The notes under the pieces are model-generated. The model worked only from the letters and a program-made list of their open reading frames with translations, ran no database searches and had not been told where the DNA came from. Shown here piece after piece: positions 20,805 through 31,187 of a DNA stretch of 64,000 nt; position 1 is the stretch's first letter; every line of letters starts with the position of its first letter. Location: positions 1 to 64,000 of the forward strand of contig JBAKBP010006555.1 in NCBI GenBank assembly GCA_037953745.1, given 5' to 3'. Made by a program: the position numbers and the translations under genes. Source of the DNA: Lithodes maja (taxonomy: Eukaryota > Arthropoda > Malacostraca > Decapoda > Lithodidae).

Positions 20805-21023
20805 AGGGGGATCAGCCGGGTTGGGCCAATCAGCACTCTGCATACCCCCATAATCCTGCGTTAATCTCTAACCGTTTTGGTAAGATGATCCTCAGGGTAT
20901 TAGAGTGTTGAGCCTATAATTGGGCTTTGTAATTGAACTGGGGTTGTGTGAGACAGGGATCTGCCTTGCTTAGGCCAATCGGCTTTCTGCAGACTCCCAT
21001 TGTCTTATGTTCTTATGTTCTTA
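19410..21023 (+). mobile_element. CR1-like LINE, 5'-truncated (subfamily 1 tail)
   Basis: It begins inside the reverse transcriptase (FLFNKSLETGLVPEAWKLAN) and runs to ATGTTCTT repeats at 21023. Sequence identity to the copies at 4456 and 35631 is very high by eye. The tail belongs to subfamily 1. Confidence 0.9.
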
Positions 21024-21094
21024 AGACGAGACAGATTAATGGGCGAGGGAACGCGAAAGGGGTCCCGGACCCTAAGAACTGGAAGTTGAAATGT

Positions 21095-21170
21095 TGTTTC
21101 TGTTCAGCCTCTGTCTCGAGTCGGCCACCCCCAGTTATTGTGTATGTGCCTGATTATATACATACATACT
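21095..21170 (+). mobile_element. Short 3' UTR fragment of the RTE-like LINE
   Basis: It reads CTCTGTCTCGAGTCGGCCAC, CCCCAG and then TGCCTGATTATATACATACA, matching the last ~70 bp of the LINE tail. Noncoding. Confidence 0.55.
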
Positions 21171-21258
21171 GTACATCAAAATGTAACTTTCAATCGTCAT
21201 CATAGCTAAAGAGCTTATATGTTAATTAATGTATACATTTTTGTTAACTTTTAGACCA

Positions 21259-21287
21259 CTGATGATGGCATAACTCAGTGCTGAAAC
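21259..21287 (+). ncRNA. Hammerhead-ribozyme-like motif 3
   Basis: CTGATGA, T, GGCA, loop, TGC, TGAAAC. Both cores are present; stem II pairs as GCA/TGC with bulges. It is near-complementary in position and wording to motif 2, 2 kb away, so the two could be opposite ends of one old element or two solo repeats. Confidence 0.45.
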
Positions 21288-21289
21288 GT

Positions 21290-21775
21290 TTGGAAAATAG
21301 TGGTCGGAAAAATTTTGGTCGAAAATTGTGAGTCTGAAATATGTTGGTTAGAAAAATGTCAGTTGGAAAAATATACGTCGGAAAACAGTTGATTGGATGA
21401 TGTCAGTCGGAAAAAAGTTTGTTGAATAAATGTCTGTCGGAAAAATGTTGGTCGGAAAATGTCGGTCTGAATAATTTTGGTTAGGAACATTTCTGTTGGA
21501 ATAATGTCCGTCAGAAAACTGTTAGTTGGAAGAATGTCTGTCGGAAAAATATTGGTTGGAAAAATGTTGGTTGGATAAATGTTGGTTGGAAAAATGTTGG
21601 TCGGAAAATTGTTGGTCGTAATAATGTTGGTTAGAAAAATATTGGTTGGAAAATTTTGGTTGGAAAAATGATGGTCAGCAAATTATTGGTCGGAAAAATG
21701 TTGGTCGGAAATGTTTTGGTCGGAAAAATGCCGGTCGACTAAGTTGATTACAAAAAAAATGTGTTGGTCGGAAAA
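21290..21775. repeat. Minisatellite, ~16 bp unit
   Basis: About 30 diverged copies of TTGGTCGGAAAAATG-type units. Units vary in length by one or two bases, so no reading frame is kept. Confidence 0.85.
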
Positions 21776-21911
21776 GTGTAGGACCGTCGAAAATTGCGGA
21801 CAAAAGCTCTCGTGTAATACCGGCATAAAGTTCAAGGTATATCTAGAGATCTTACTGTAACAGAGATCAACCAATCTTCGCCATCTTGGGGTCATTGATA
21901 ATATTTTCCTT

Positions 21912-22671
21912 TCTTGACACTCAAATACCCATAATAAACATTTGGTAATTGTCCCTACTAACAATTATCTTGAGACCTCTGGTGGACGCTTCTGAACTAG
22001 CGCCACCCAACACCGAAATATGCACAGTTTATCTCGATTTGTTGTGATTCTACACATTTTTATTGTACAGTATACAACTACACTAAGTGCTTATACTGTA
22101 TCGTATATTGATAAAGGGAAACTTCATATGCAGCTGATAATGACTACAAACATAATTATAAGCTGATTAATTATCATTACAAAACTGACGCGAAAATACC
22201 TGCTGACATTGTATTGTAAATATACGTTATTTATGAATATGGGTGATTTTGAAATATATAAAACAACAGTATGCATAGACCAAAGTATGTGTCAGCTACA
22301 GAAATTTCGACTAACTGCTTATAATATAGAATTATTGAAGGAGAGGAAGGGTGGATAGCTTCGCGATGTCGCCAATTTCCCACAATGCACCGCAGTAAAC
22401 ATTGCGTTCAGCGACTCTATCGGCCACTGTAGTGGTAGGGAGAATTGATAATTATATACTTCGGTCTTTGGTGATATATACCCATGATAAACATTCGGGA
22501 ATACTGTTGCAGGATATACAGAATAGCCTACTGTATATAGTTTGGTCTTTAGATATACATTCTACAAGATCAAAAGTAAACTATAACCTTGTTCATTGAT
22601 AATTGAGGCACGAAAATGGCGTCCACACAAAGGATACAGGATCTCTAGGGATAACTTACAAGTTATATACA

Positions 22672-22750
<79 letters not shown>

Positions 22751-23152
22751 TATATACATTATATCCACGCTGCCTAGTAAGAGCCAAGAGGTCTATGTAT
22801 CTATATAACTCTTCTCTCTCTCTTACGCAAATATACATATTTTTCGTAGCAACAGTCCCCAATATTTTTTCCTGAACTAGTAACATGACCAGTAACATGA
22901 AAAACTTGTAAGTTATCCTTAGAGATCCTGTATCCTTTGTGTGGACGCCATTTTGGTGCCTCAATTATCAATGAACAAGGTTATAGTTTACTTTTGATCT
23001 TATAGAATGTATATATATCCAAAGACACTATATATAGGCCTACTGTATATCCTGCAACAGTATTCCCGAATGTTTATTATGGGTATATATCACCAAAGAC
23101 CGAAGTATATATCAATTACCAAATATTTATTATGGGTATTTGAGTGTCTTGG
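21912..23152. mobile_element. Large foldback element
   Basis: The outer 40 bp (21912-21951 and 23113-23152) are inverted copies of ACACTCAAATACCCATAATA-type sequence. A second, longer pair of arms follows: 22443-22672 and 22903-23120, over 200 bp with only scattered mismatches and small gaps, including GCACGAAAATGGCGTCCACA against its complement. Between the long arms lies a 70 bp (TA)n tract. There is no transposase frame. The structure suggests a foldback or long-TIR MITE. Confidence 0.75.
22676..22745. repeat. (TA)n microsatellite in foldback loop
   Basis: About 35 TA units at the apex of the inverted repeat. Confidence 0.9.
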
Positions 23153-23454
23153 ATGAAAGTAAAAACATCGTCTGAAACACCATCTAACTGAACCACTGGG
23201 AACCACTGGGAGTGACAAGAAATAGTGGTCAATGGCAGGTAGTAAGTGAGACTTACTATCAGTTATTGTCTTAGCATAAGCTCGAGCCTCTCACTCCCTT
23301 TCAGATCATGGGCCAATACCGTTACCACTCATAGGTACCACAGGTGATTTTAGTTCATCCCGTTTGGGGAGACACTGAAGTTCTTATATCATGGATTGGA
23401 TTGTTTCGGTATCATTAAACCCATAATTTTGTGAAAAGTCGGAAAAAGTTTATG

Positions 23455-23606
23455 TGGCTCGCTATCGCTCGCCAGGAAGAAATCGACACCTGGATGGGGA
23501 TAAACGTCTTAAAACAGTTGGCTGAATTGGGCCGAATGGATACAAAACAGAGAAAGAGAGCAAAGGAGAAAAAAAATATAAAATAAAAAACGGTGACTCC
23601 CCTTAA
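23455..23606. mobile_element. Half of a family C palindromic element
   Basis: Right arm only: TGGCTCGCTATCGCTCGCCA, then ACACCTGGATGGGG, ending CGGTGACTCCCCTTAA. The rest of the element is missing on the left. Confidence 0.7.
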
Positions 23607-23747
23607 CATGACGTTCCGTAGGTAATTTATCGGTGTCGCCTATGAAATCGGTTGACCTTTCTCGGACCAGTGCAGTGGCTTTATGAAGGGCTTGCAATGG
23701 CGCCAAATAGTATTATTGGCAGTGTGTCATTGATGGAGGAGACACTA

Positions 23748-23905
23748 TTAAGGGGGGTCACCGTTTTGTGTTTGTTTTATCTTTCTCTCCTTTTCTCTCT
23801 TTCCCTGGTTTGTACCCATTCGACCCCATTCAGCCAACTGTTTTAATACGTTTATCCCCATCAGGTGTCGATTTCTTCCTGGCGAGCGATAGCAAGCCAC
23901 ACTGT
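23748..23905. mobile_element. Second half of a family C palindromic element
   Basis: Left arm only: TTAAGGGGGGTCACCG, TTTGTACCCATTCGACCCC, TCCTGGCGAGCGATAGC. With the half at 23455-23606 it forms an outward-facing pair separated by 141 bp. Confidence 0.7.
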
Positions 23906-24962
23906 AAAAATAATCTGTATTTTTAAGTTTTTCTCTGTAGCCTATTTATCAACAGACAATTCACAGTAAACCTAAAATACCTATAATCTCTGTATTTTAA
24001 ATTACAAGCATTGACTGTCCCTCAATACCTTCACCTGACCTGACCTGTAAAACCATGGTGTTGAATAACTAAAGAAATACTGACTATATAACACATTTGT
24101 TCTTTATGAACTGTAGCAACCTAAACACTGATCTAAATTAAGTTCACTAAATACTTAATATTTGTTTATATAATGCTAAAACTCAATTTTTACCCTTGCA
24201 ATGTTTCTAGAAAACAGGCAATACTTTATCACTAGAGTTGCCGGATACTTCTATTACCTTCATTTATATATTAAACTTGTCAAGCATCTTTTTCAGGTTA
24301 CATTTCATGAACCTTCTTCTTTATAAATAATTGGAATTCATTTTGATAAAATAAAGGTGTTGTATCAATATACGTGTGGCGATATATACGAGCTGTGTCA
24401 AATGAATGTTTGGCGGGAAACCGCCTTGAGTAGGGCAGTAGGCTACTAGGCCTTGTTTCTGAGAGGATTGCCAGGCAGTATTTTCGTGTGATAGTTTTGC
24501 TTATTTCCCGCTCCACAAATATTATTCCTTACTTCAATTATTACCACAACCTTATTAACCGTGATGGGCTGTGGAAATGTTCAGTATTATCGCCAGGAAA
24601 TATGTAACATGGACAATAAGCAGTGTGGTTTGGTGTAGGCTATCTCTTGCTGTGGAATGTCGTAACTGGTAAGAAACTATTAGTTGTTGAACCCAGACCA
24701 ACCAGACCAGTGCCAAAATATAGTACTAACCTAACCTAATCGTATTGGCTGATTTGGTACTGGTTGAGAGCTACTGGTTGAAATGGTCTACTGGTCGAGT
24801 TGACCGATCACCGTAGCCTAGTACAACAAATACCTACCGTATGTGTATGTATCTCAAAAAGGTTTGCTTAGCCTATTAATATAGCCTACCCTTGTCCAGT
24901 TTCATTTCATCAGCTGAATAGAATTGCTTAACGCTTGGTAGAAAAAGAAAACTAAAACTAAA
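23906..24962. other. AT-rich spacer
   Basis: No gene or element is recognised. Short words such as CTACTGGT and ACCAGACCAG recur around 24690-24800 in both orientations. Confidence 0.4.
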
Positions 24963-25005
24963 TATATATCTATCTAATAGCCAGACGTAATCCCGGAGAG
25001 GGGGT
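24963..25005 (-). mobile_element. GATA-tailed family B fragment
   Basis: ATATCTATCTAATAGCCAGACG matches the tail end of the insert at 5467-5676. Only about 40 bp remain before a family C half begins. Confidence 0.5.
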
Positions 25006-25109
25006 CGGCAAACGTCTTAAAACAGTAGGCTGAATGGGGCCGAATGGATACAAGTCAAAGTGAGAGGGAGAGAAAGAGAACAAAAGCCGCGCGAGGTGGG
25101 CTCCCTTAA
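25006..25109. mobile_element. Family C palindromic element, right end
   Basis: AAACGTCTTAAAACAGTAGG, AATGGGGCCGAATGGATACA, ending GGTGGGCTCCCTTAA. The left arm and core are absent. Confidence 0.7.
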
Positions 25110-26357
25110 TTGAATACGTTTATTTCCACAAGAGGTGATTATTCCTGTTATATATTGTTTACATCTTAACATACTTGATATTTACATCCTAATATATAAT
25201 TATAGTTACATGTAGCCTAGAGAGTTTATTATTTAGGGTGGGATGTGATAAGTTATCAGGTGAATTTGGAGGCTCAACTTATGTATTGCACCTAAGCTAA
25301 GCTAGGCTAGCCTAGGCCTATAACCTAAAGGCCTACCTTATGAGTTCTTAAGATAGCCCCACCACCCCTACTAGTGGGGAGGGCTATGATAATGAAGATC
25401 AAGGAAGATTTGAGGTTAAAGACAGCAAAACAATAAGCTAGGCTATAGGCTAGCCTATGACAATAACCGTTTGCCGTGGGATTATATGGATAGCCTAGCC
25501 TATCCTATAGGGTACTACATCCTTACCATTATTTTTTAGGTAACGGTATATAAGTTTTCTATAGTAGGCTAATGATTAGACCTAAGCATATTACTAGAAA
25601 TGAGTATTTACCCTTTGAGAATTTCTGTAAGTCCTGGGAGGGGGGCTTGCCCCCCTCAACTTATTATGTACAGTATCCCACGGCAAACGGTTAGGCCTAG
25701 GCTATGTGAAAATTAATGTTTTTGCTCCCATCTGTTAAAATATAGGCTATGATAATTTCAATAAGTCCTGGGGGGGGGAGGTCCCTCGACTTGGGCTATT
25801 CTTCCCACAGCAAACGGTACTGGGAAAATGAGGTTTTTGCTCCTGTTAAAATATATGTATCGCCGATTTTGAGCATCCAAACACTGTTTCCACTTGTTTT
25901 ATTGTTGTAACAGGTTAATACCTTTATAATCAACCTATAATAAGCGCATATGGATAAGTATTAATGCTATTTATGGTAAAATAACGATGTTAGTGATGGG
26001 AACAGCTTAAATACGTCAGCACAGGAGTGTGGTGTCTCATACCCCCCATGCGCACTTCTTAGGTTAACATTGATGAGCTGCATACGAGTAGGCTACACTG
26101 TACCGGTATCGTACTGTACTGCATTTCTAGAGTTCTCAGTTATGATTTGGGTATCACTGATTCACTCAAGACTATTTTCGCAGTCTTACCGTTATTTTAT
26201 ATATTTTCTTATTTCATATAGGCTGGGCTACCGGTAACTTTTTAGCCAGAATACCGGTACAATTTAATAAGACTGCACAGGCTAGCCTACCGCCTACAGT
26301 GCATTTTTAGATTTCCCGGCCAGGACTTGGGTATCACTTAAGAATCTTTCTGCAGCC
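25110..26357. other. Spacer with a diverged ~130 bp duplication
   Basis: No gene is visible. Phrases built from TAGGCCTA and AGGCTAGCC are frequent. The block AAGTCCTGGG...CCCACGGCAAACGGT...TTTTTGCTCC occurs at 25628-25725 and again at 25748-25845, and CCGTTTGCCGTGGGA lies inverted at 25467. Confidence 0.55.
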
Positions 26358-26624
26358 TTATGCTGGGGTCACACATTCACGTATATGCTCCCGTATGCTC
26401 CCGTACGAAGGTTTATTGGTAGTTGGCAACCGAATACGTAAAACGTAAGGGCTTAGTACGCAAAACTTAAATGAAATTGTGTCTAGTCGTGGGGGTTGGT
26501 ACGCAGGCGAGTGTAGCCACGCTGGTCTTGTAGGTGGTTGGTGCGGCCAAGGTCGCCCGGTATCCTTTGGATTTCGAATCGGATACGGGGCTCGTGCTCA
26601 CGTATGTAAAAAGTTGGGAATGCA

Positions 26625-26700
26625 TACGTTTTACCTGTCTAGCTGCTACGTATTACGGGTGCAGCCACGTAAAACGTAGCAGCTAGACAGGTAAAACGTA
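26625..26700. promoter_or_regulatory. Subterminal 27 bp perfect inverted repeat
   Basis: Positions 26625-26651 and 26674-26700 are exact reverse complements (TACGTTTTACCTGTCTAGCT and the rest), separated by 22 bp. The words ACGTAAAACGT and TACGT recur around it. It lies about 270 bp inside the transposon end and upstream of the TATA box. A transposase-binding or promoter element is an inference. Confidence 0.6.
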
Positions 26701-26823
26701 AGTTTCTTCTGCCAATCGTACAATGTTCACATAAAACGTGAAAGTGAAAGTAAGTCCGGCCGCATCTGGCAACACCGCCACACTACGTGTTGGCGGGAAG
26801 ACGCGGCAACGGTGTACGGGGGG

Positions 26824-26830
26824 TATATAA
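26824..26830 (+). promoter_or_regulatory. TATA box of the MADF gene
   Basis: GGGTATATAAGCAGC is a strong TATA box. A start site about 30 bp downstream (near 26855) would exclude the upstream ATG at 26812 and supports translation from 27001. Confidence 0.6.
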
Positions 26831-27000
26831 GCAGCAGCGGGGGACACTCCCGTCATACCTCTCACCACACCGGAGCAGCAAACAACAACCCTGCCACCTG
26901 CTTGCCACCCTCTTCACCCTGCCCCCCTGCCCTGCTTGCCACCCTTTGCACCCTGCCCTGCCCTGCTTGTCACCCTCTGCACCCTGCCCTGCCCTGTACC

Positions 27001-29365
27001 ATGCAGAAGAAAGGAGTGAAGAAGGTCAGGAAGGCTTCCCCTGCCACCTCGACGTCTGGAGACACATCACCTGGTGACCCCTCTCAGCCCGGCCCCTCCA
27101 ACTATGACCCCTCTCAGCCTGGCCCCTCCAACTCTGACCCCTCTCAGCCTGGCCCCTCGACGCCTGAAGGTGAAATTGTTCTCGACCTCGGCCCCGATAG
27201 TGGAGAGCTCGAGGTTGAAGTGGATGATGAGAGTGACGAGGAAGAAGAGGAGGAAGAAGTAGAACCTGCACTTCCCAACAGCCAGGCTCCACCAAAGAAA
27301 CGCCGCAGGAAGAAGACGAACGTGATACTGACGGAGGAGACGGAGAGGATGCTGGCTGATTGGATTGAGCTGGATGCGCCTTTCATTATTGACAAGGGGG
27401 ACCCCCGGCACAAGAATAAGGAATATATAGAGTCTGTATGGGCGGAGAAGGCTGCGACCATGGACCCACCAATGACCGCCTTCGATTTGAAGACCTGGTG
27501 GGGATCTCTTCGCTCCAGGTTCGGCCGGCTCAGCAAGTTGAAGAGTGGTGATGGGGCCAAACGACTGACTGAGAGGGAGAGGTGGATCCTCAGCATATTC
27601 CACTTCATGAAGCCACACATCGTCCGTCAGAAGAAGCCCCGGTCACTTGGTATGCCTCAGGTACGTTGATATTTCTTATGTTTTCAAACCCTTCCACAGT
27701 GACAGTGTTAGTTTTAGGTTATTTTCATAATAATTTTGCTTATAATGATGCTATTATTGTGTTCAATTTATCGTGTTAAACTTCAAATATTTGTTAATGA
27801 AACGCATAATAACTCAAATCAGTTTATTCATGTTATTTTAAAGGATGAATGGTTATGTTAAATTGTATTGTAAAAGTTATTTACATAAATAAATACATGT
27901 TACTAATTCTACATTCATGTCACAACAGACTGCTGCCCAGGCTGCAGCACCGGCGCCTGCTGGTGTTCCTGTCCCTCACCGCACCCAAACACCTTCTGTC
28001 CCAGTCTACGAGGTGGATGACCCCTCTGCTGGCAGTCAGGAAGAGGAGGACACACCCCCAGCCATCGCCCAGCCTGCACGGAAGGTGAAGAAGGGAAAGC
28101 CTCCTGGTGCTGTCCCTTCAACATCAACACACGGGACCCTGGAGCAAGTGAGTAGAGAAAATATTACATAAGAACATAAGAACATAAGAAAATGGGAGTC
28201 TGCAGAAAGCCGATTTGCCTAAGCAAGGCAGATCCCTGTCCTACACAACCCCAATTTAATTACAAAGCCCAAATATAGGGTCCACACTCTAATACCCTGA
28301 GGATCATCTTACCAAAACGGCTAGGGATTAACGCAGGATTATGGGGGTCTGCAGAGTGCTGATTGGCCCAACCCGGCTGATCCCCCTTCACACCCAACCC
28401 CTCTCGTCCATATGCTTATCCAATTTTATCTTAAAGCTCCCTACAGTTTTAGATCCCACTACAGCACTTTGTAGTTACATTGTTCATTGGTGGCACCCCA
28501 TTGCAATTCCAAGCTATTATTAGATAAAGTGTTTATGTTTCCAAAGTTATTACAATAACATAAATTAATAATAATACTAAAGATGTCATGATTTCACACC
28601 ATACTATCGACAATAACTTTGAACATATTTTGTTCCCAAAATACCACAACATTTCATTTGGTTAAAATAAATTTGTTGTCAAATATTAAAATATTGTGTT
28701 TCGTGTGTTTAATGTTTTATTGTTTCTTGTTCAAGGTCCTCGCGAATTCTGAGAAGCTGCGACAGAACCTGGGTCAGGCGTTCGATGTGGTCGAGGACCA
28801 GGACCCTAAATATTGGCGCTACTCCCTGGAGGGCATGGTGAAAGACTGTGTGGGGCTGCCTCCAGCTTACAACACCACACTCAAGTTGGAACTGTTGGCA
28901 GCCATCGACAGGTTCAAGGTTGCCCATGCGGAGGGAGTGCCCCGGCCTGGTCCGGACCTCTTGCTCCACGCCCACAGGAGCTTTGGCTTGCCGGCGCCCC
29001 TACCCCAACCCGTGGTACAGCAGCATCCGACAGTGATGTACCAGGGCACTCCAGCAACCACCCTGCCTCCTCCCACCCTGTCGACCCAGCCTCAGCCTGG
29101 TCTTGGGGGCCTCGTGCTACCTGCACACCAGGTTGCAGCCTTGAGGTCGTTGTTGGTGCAACAACCTTTAACGACACCCCCTCGCAAATTCGTCCCACCT
29201 ACTGCCTCCACACTCAGCCAACCGTCTTTCGACCTGGGGCAGTTTGGCAACACATTTCTAGAAATGTTGACGGGTCAAAAATCCCCAACACCTGTCATTG
29301 TTGGTACGCCTGTGTCTGCCATAGATCCCCTGAATGAGACACAGGAGATCCCCAAGCATTCTTAA
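27001..29365 (+). CDS. Harbinger accessory protein, MADF-like DNA-binding, three exons
   Basis: Joining exons 27001-27660, 27929-28147 and 28736-29365 gives 502 codons with no stop. The introns have donors CAG|GTACGT and CAA|GTGAGT and acceptors ACAACAG and TTCAAG, all in phase 0. Residues 26-52 hold three DPSQPGPSN repeats, 75-88 an acidic run, 97-105 a PPKKRRRKK nuclear signal and ~108-208 a MADF/Myb-like fold (conserved tryptophans, FDLKTWWGSLRSRFGRL). Exon 2 is Pro/Ala-rich. Exon 3 holds a second conserved segment (LRQNLGQAFDVVEDQDPKYW) and a proline-rich tail ending GNTFLEMLTG. In this superfamily the accessory protein binds transposon ends and helps the transposase enter the nucleus. 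The frame is open although the partner transposase is broken. A CR1 tail sits in intron 2. Confidence 0.8.
28170..28473 (-). mobile_element. CR1-like LINE tail inside intron 2 of the MADF gene
   Basis: The octamer end AAGAACATAAGAACATAAG lies at the low-coordinate side, followed by the subfamily 1 3' UTR and the last LINE codons. It starts about 22 bp after the splice donor, leaves both splice sites intact and was inserted after the transposon. Confidence 0.85.
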
Positions 29366-29858
29366 TACCCTCTGTATATATATATATATATATATATATC
29401 TATAAATCTTAATGTGTATTTTTAAAAAAATATATGTATCTGTGTAATGACGTGTGTGTTTCTATTTCCAATATTTTATCATAATTGTTGATTAATAAGA
29501 TGAAATTTTTTTTTATAATGAAAGTAATGAGCATACACAATAAATAATTCATTTAAACGCAATAATGATAATATGGTTAATACTAATTTTGACAATCCTT
29601 GATGGACAACTTACATTAAATATAACTGTTAGACATAAAGTACAAAACAAAGGTAACATGGAAAACATAGCAAAATTGAATGCAATTCGAAAGTCAAAGA
29701 TGTAAAATTAAATAAGCATAGTACAATTTAAGTAAACATATAATTTAAACTACATAGGAAGAACCTAAACATTAGAGAAAAGGCACTTTCAAAGATACAA
29801 TTACAATACAAAGCAAACTAGCAAAGCATCGATGTATTTAAAAATAAATGTAACTCAC
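29366..29858. other. Convergent intergenic space inside the transposon
   Basis: An AT-rich stretch between the two stop codons, with a short (TA)n at 29378-29400 and AATAAA at 29540-29545 on +, a possible polyadenylation signal for the MADF gene. Confidence 0.5.
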
Positions 29859-31187
29859 CTAAATCCGGTCATCCTGCCAAGCCACAGATCCTTGAGGGGA
29901 ATTAAAGTAGGTCTTGAGGTAGTTGCGTTGAGCCTTGGCAAGCAGGGTTGCAGTGTTGCGGGTCACGGGTGGGATGTTGTTTCCTACAGGTGGGTCAGTC
30001 CTCCAGGCGCCAGGTATGAGTTGGTGGGTGTGTGGGTCCTCTTGATCTACCTCTGATTGTGGTGGGCATCGGCCTCGTAGGATGTTGTGCAGAATGCATG
30101 AGGCCAACACAACAACCTCTACACGTTCAGGTTTTAGAGATATTGCAGTGTGGAAAACACGGAAGCGGTTGGCAAGAATGCCAAAGGCGTTCTCTACCGT
30201 CCGGCGGGCTCTGCTGATTCTGTAGTTGTAGATTCGTTCCTGCTTCGTGAGGGATCGTAGGCGCGTAGAGGGAATGCATCATCACCTACTAAGAAGTATT
30301 CAGTGGGTGGTCCAGTGGGATCGGTAGAGATGACCTCGGCGGTTGGCAGATTTGCGTCCTGTTTTTCAAGCAAGTTACACAGACTGGTGTGTGCAAAGCC
30401 ACCACCATCAGACTCCTGACCCTATGGCACCAACGTCGACGTATATGAACTTGTAGTTGGAGTCAACAATTGCCATCAGGACAATGGAAAAAAACTTCTT
30501 GTAGTTGAAGTAATATGTGCCACCAAAGTTTGGGTTTCGGATCCGTATGTGTTTGCCATCAATGGCTCCTACACAATGCGGCAGATTCCATCGTTCCTCA
30601 TAGCCGCTGGCAACCTCCTTCCATGCAGCCGGCGATTGTGGCGTCTTGATCTCCTGATCTCCGTAGACAGAAATGATGGCCTGGCAGGTGTCGGGAACAA
30701 TTTGGCTGATGGTGTTGTGGGCAACACGAAAGTTGTATTGCAGGCTCTTATAGGAATCACCCGTAGCGAGGAAACGTAGGGTGATGGCCACCCGCAGACC
30801 AGGAGGAATGGGGTTACGCTAGAATGTAGGTTTCTTCTGAATGAGGGGTGTGACACGTTCAACTATCTCATCAAATAGTTGTTTGTCTACCCGGGTGAAG
30901 TTTTTGTAGAGTTGTGGACATTCGGTGGCCAACTCTTTCATCAGCTTCTCATAATGGCCATGTTCAGGCCTACGTTGTAGATATGGCCACACCCACACTG
31001 TCCTCTTGCTCCTTTCATTCTTCTTCTCTTCTTCTTCATGGATGTTGTTTGCTATTGCAAGCAGTTCCAACATTTCTATGTAGGAAATGATCCATTGCAT
31101 GAGCCGGGTGTTATGCCTGTTCTCCGGTTTGATTAGGGAGTTCACCATCTTGAACTCCTCCAGGATGTATTCCGTGATGTTCTTCAT
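29859..31187 (-). pseudogene. PIF/Harbinger DDE transposase, decayed
   Basis: The frame starts at 31187 (MKNITEYILEEFKMVNSL) and runs 122 codons to a TAG at 30819, then continues in the same frame (RNPIPPGLRVAITLRFLATG) to 30408. There CVGAIDGKHIRI carries the first catalytic Asp and FKFIYVDVGAIG-type sequence the second. Frame then shifts: DGGGFAHTSLCNLLEKQDA and EYFLVGDDAFPLR follow, a deletion removes a few residues, and LTKQERIYNYRISRARRTVE then NAFGILANRFRVF carries the catalytic Glu. The end (LASCILHNILRGRC to WQDDRI) is intact to the stop at 29859. At least one nonsense change and two frame lesions make it inactive. In the family the enzyme cuts and pastes DNA at TWA sites. Confidence 0.85.

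Noticed and set aside
26812..27000. Upstream extension of the MADF protein from the ATG at 26812
   Set aside because: The ATG lies before the TATA box and the extension is a low-complexity CCCTGCC repeat translation.
29859..29875. Splice donor at the end of the transposase frame (TTTAG|GTGAGT on -)
   Set aside because: An in-frame TAG precedes the GTGAGT directly and the protein end matches the expected family length, so a further exon is not needed.
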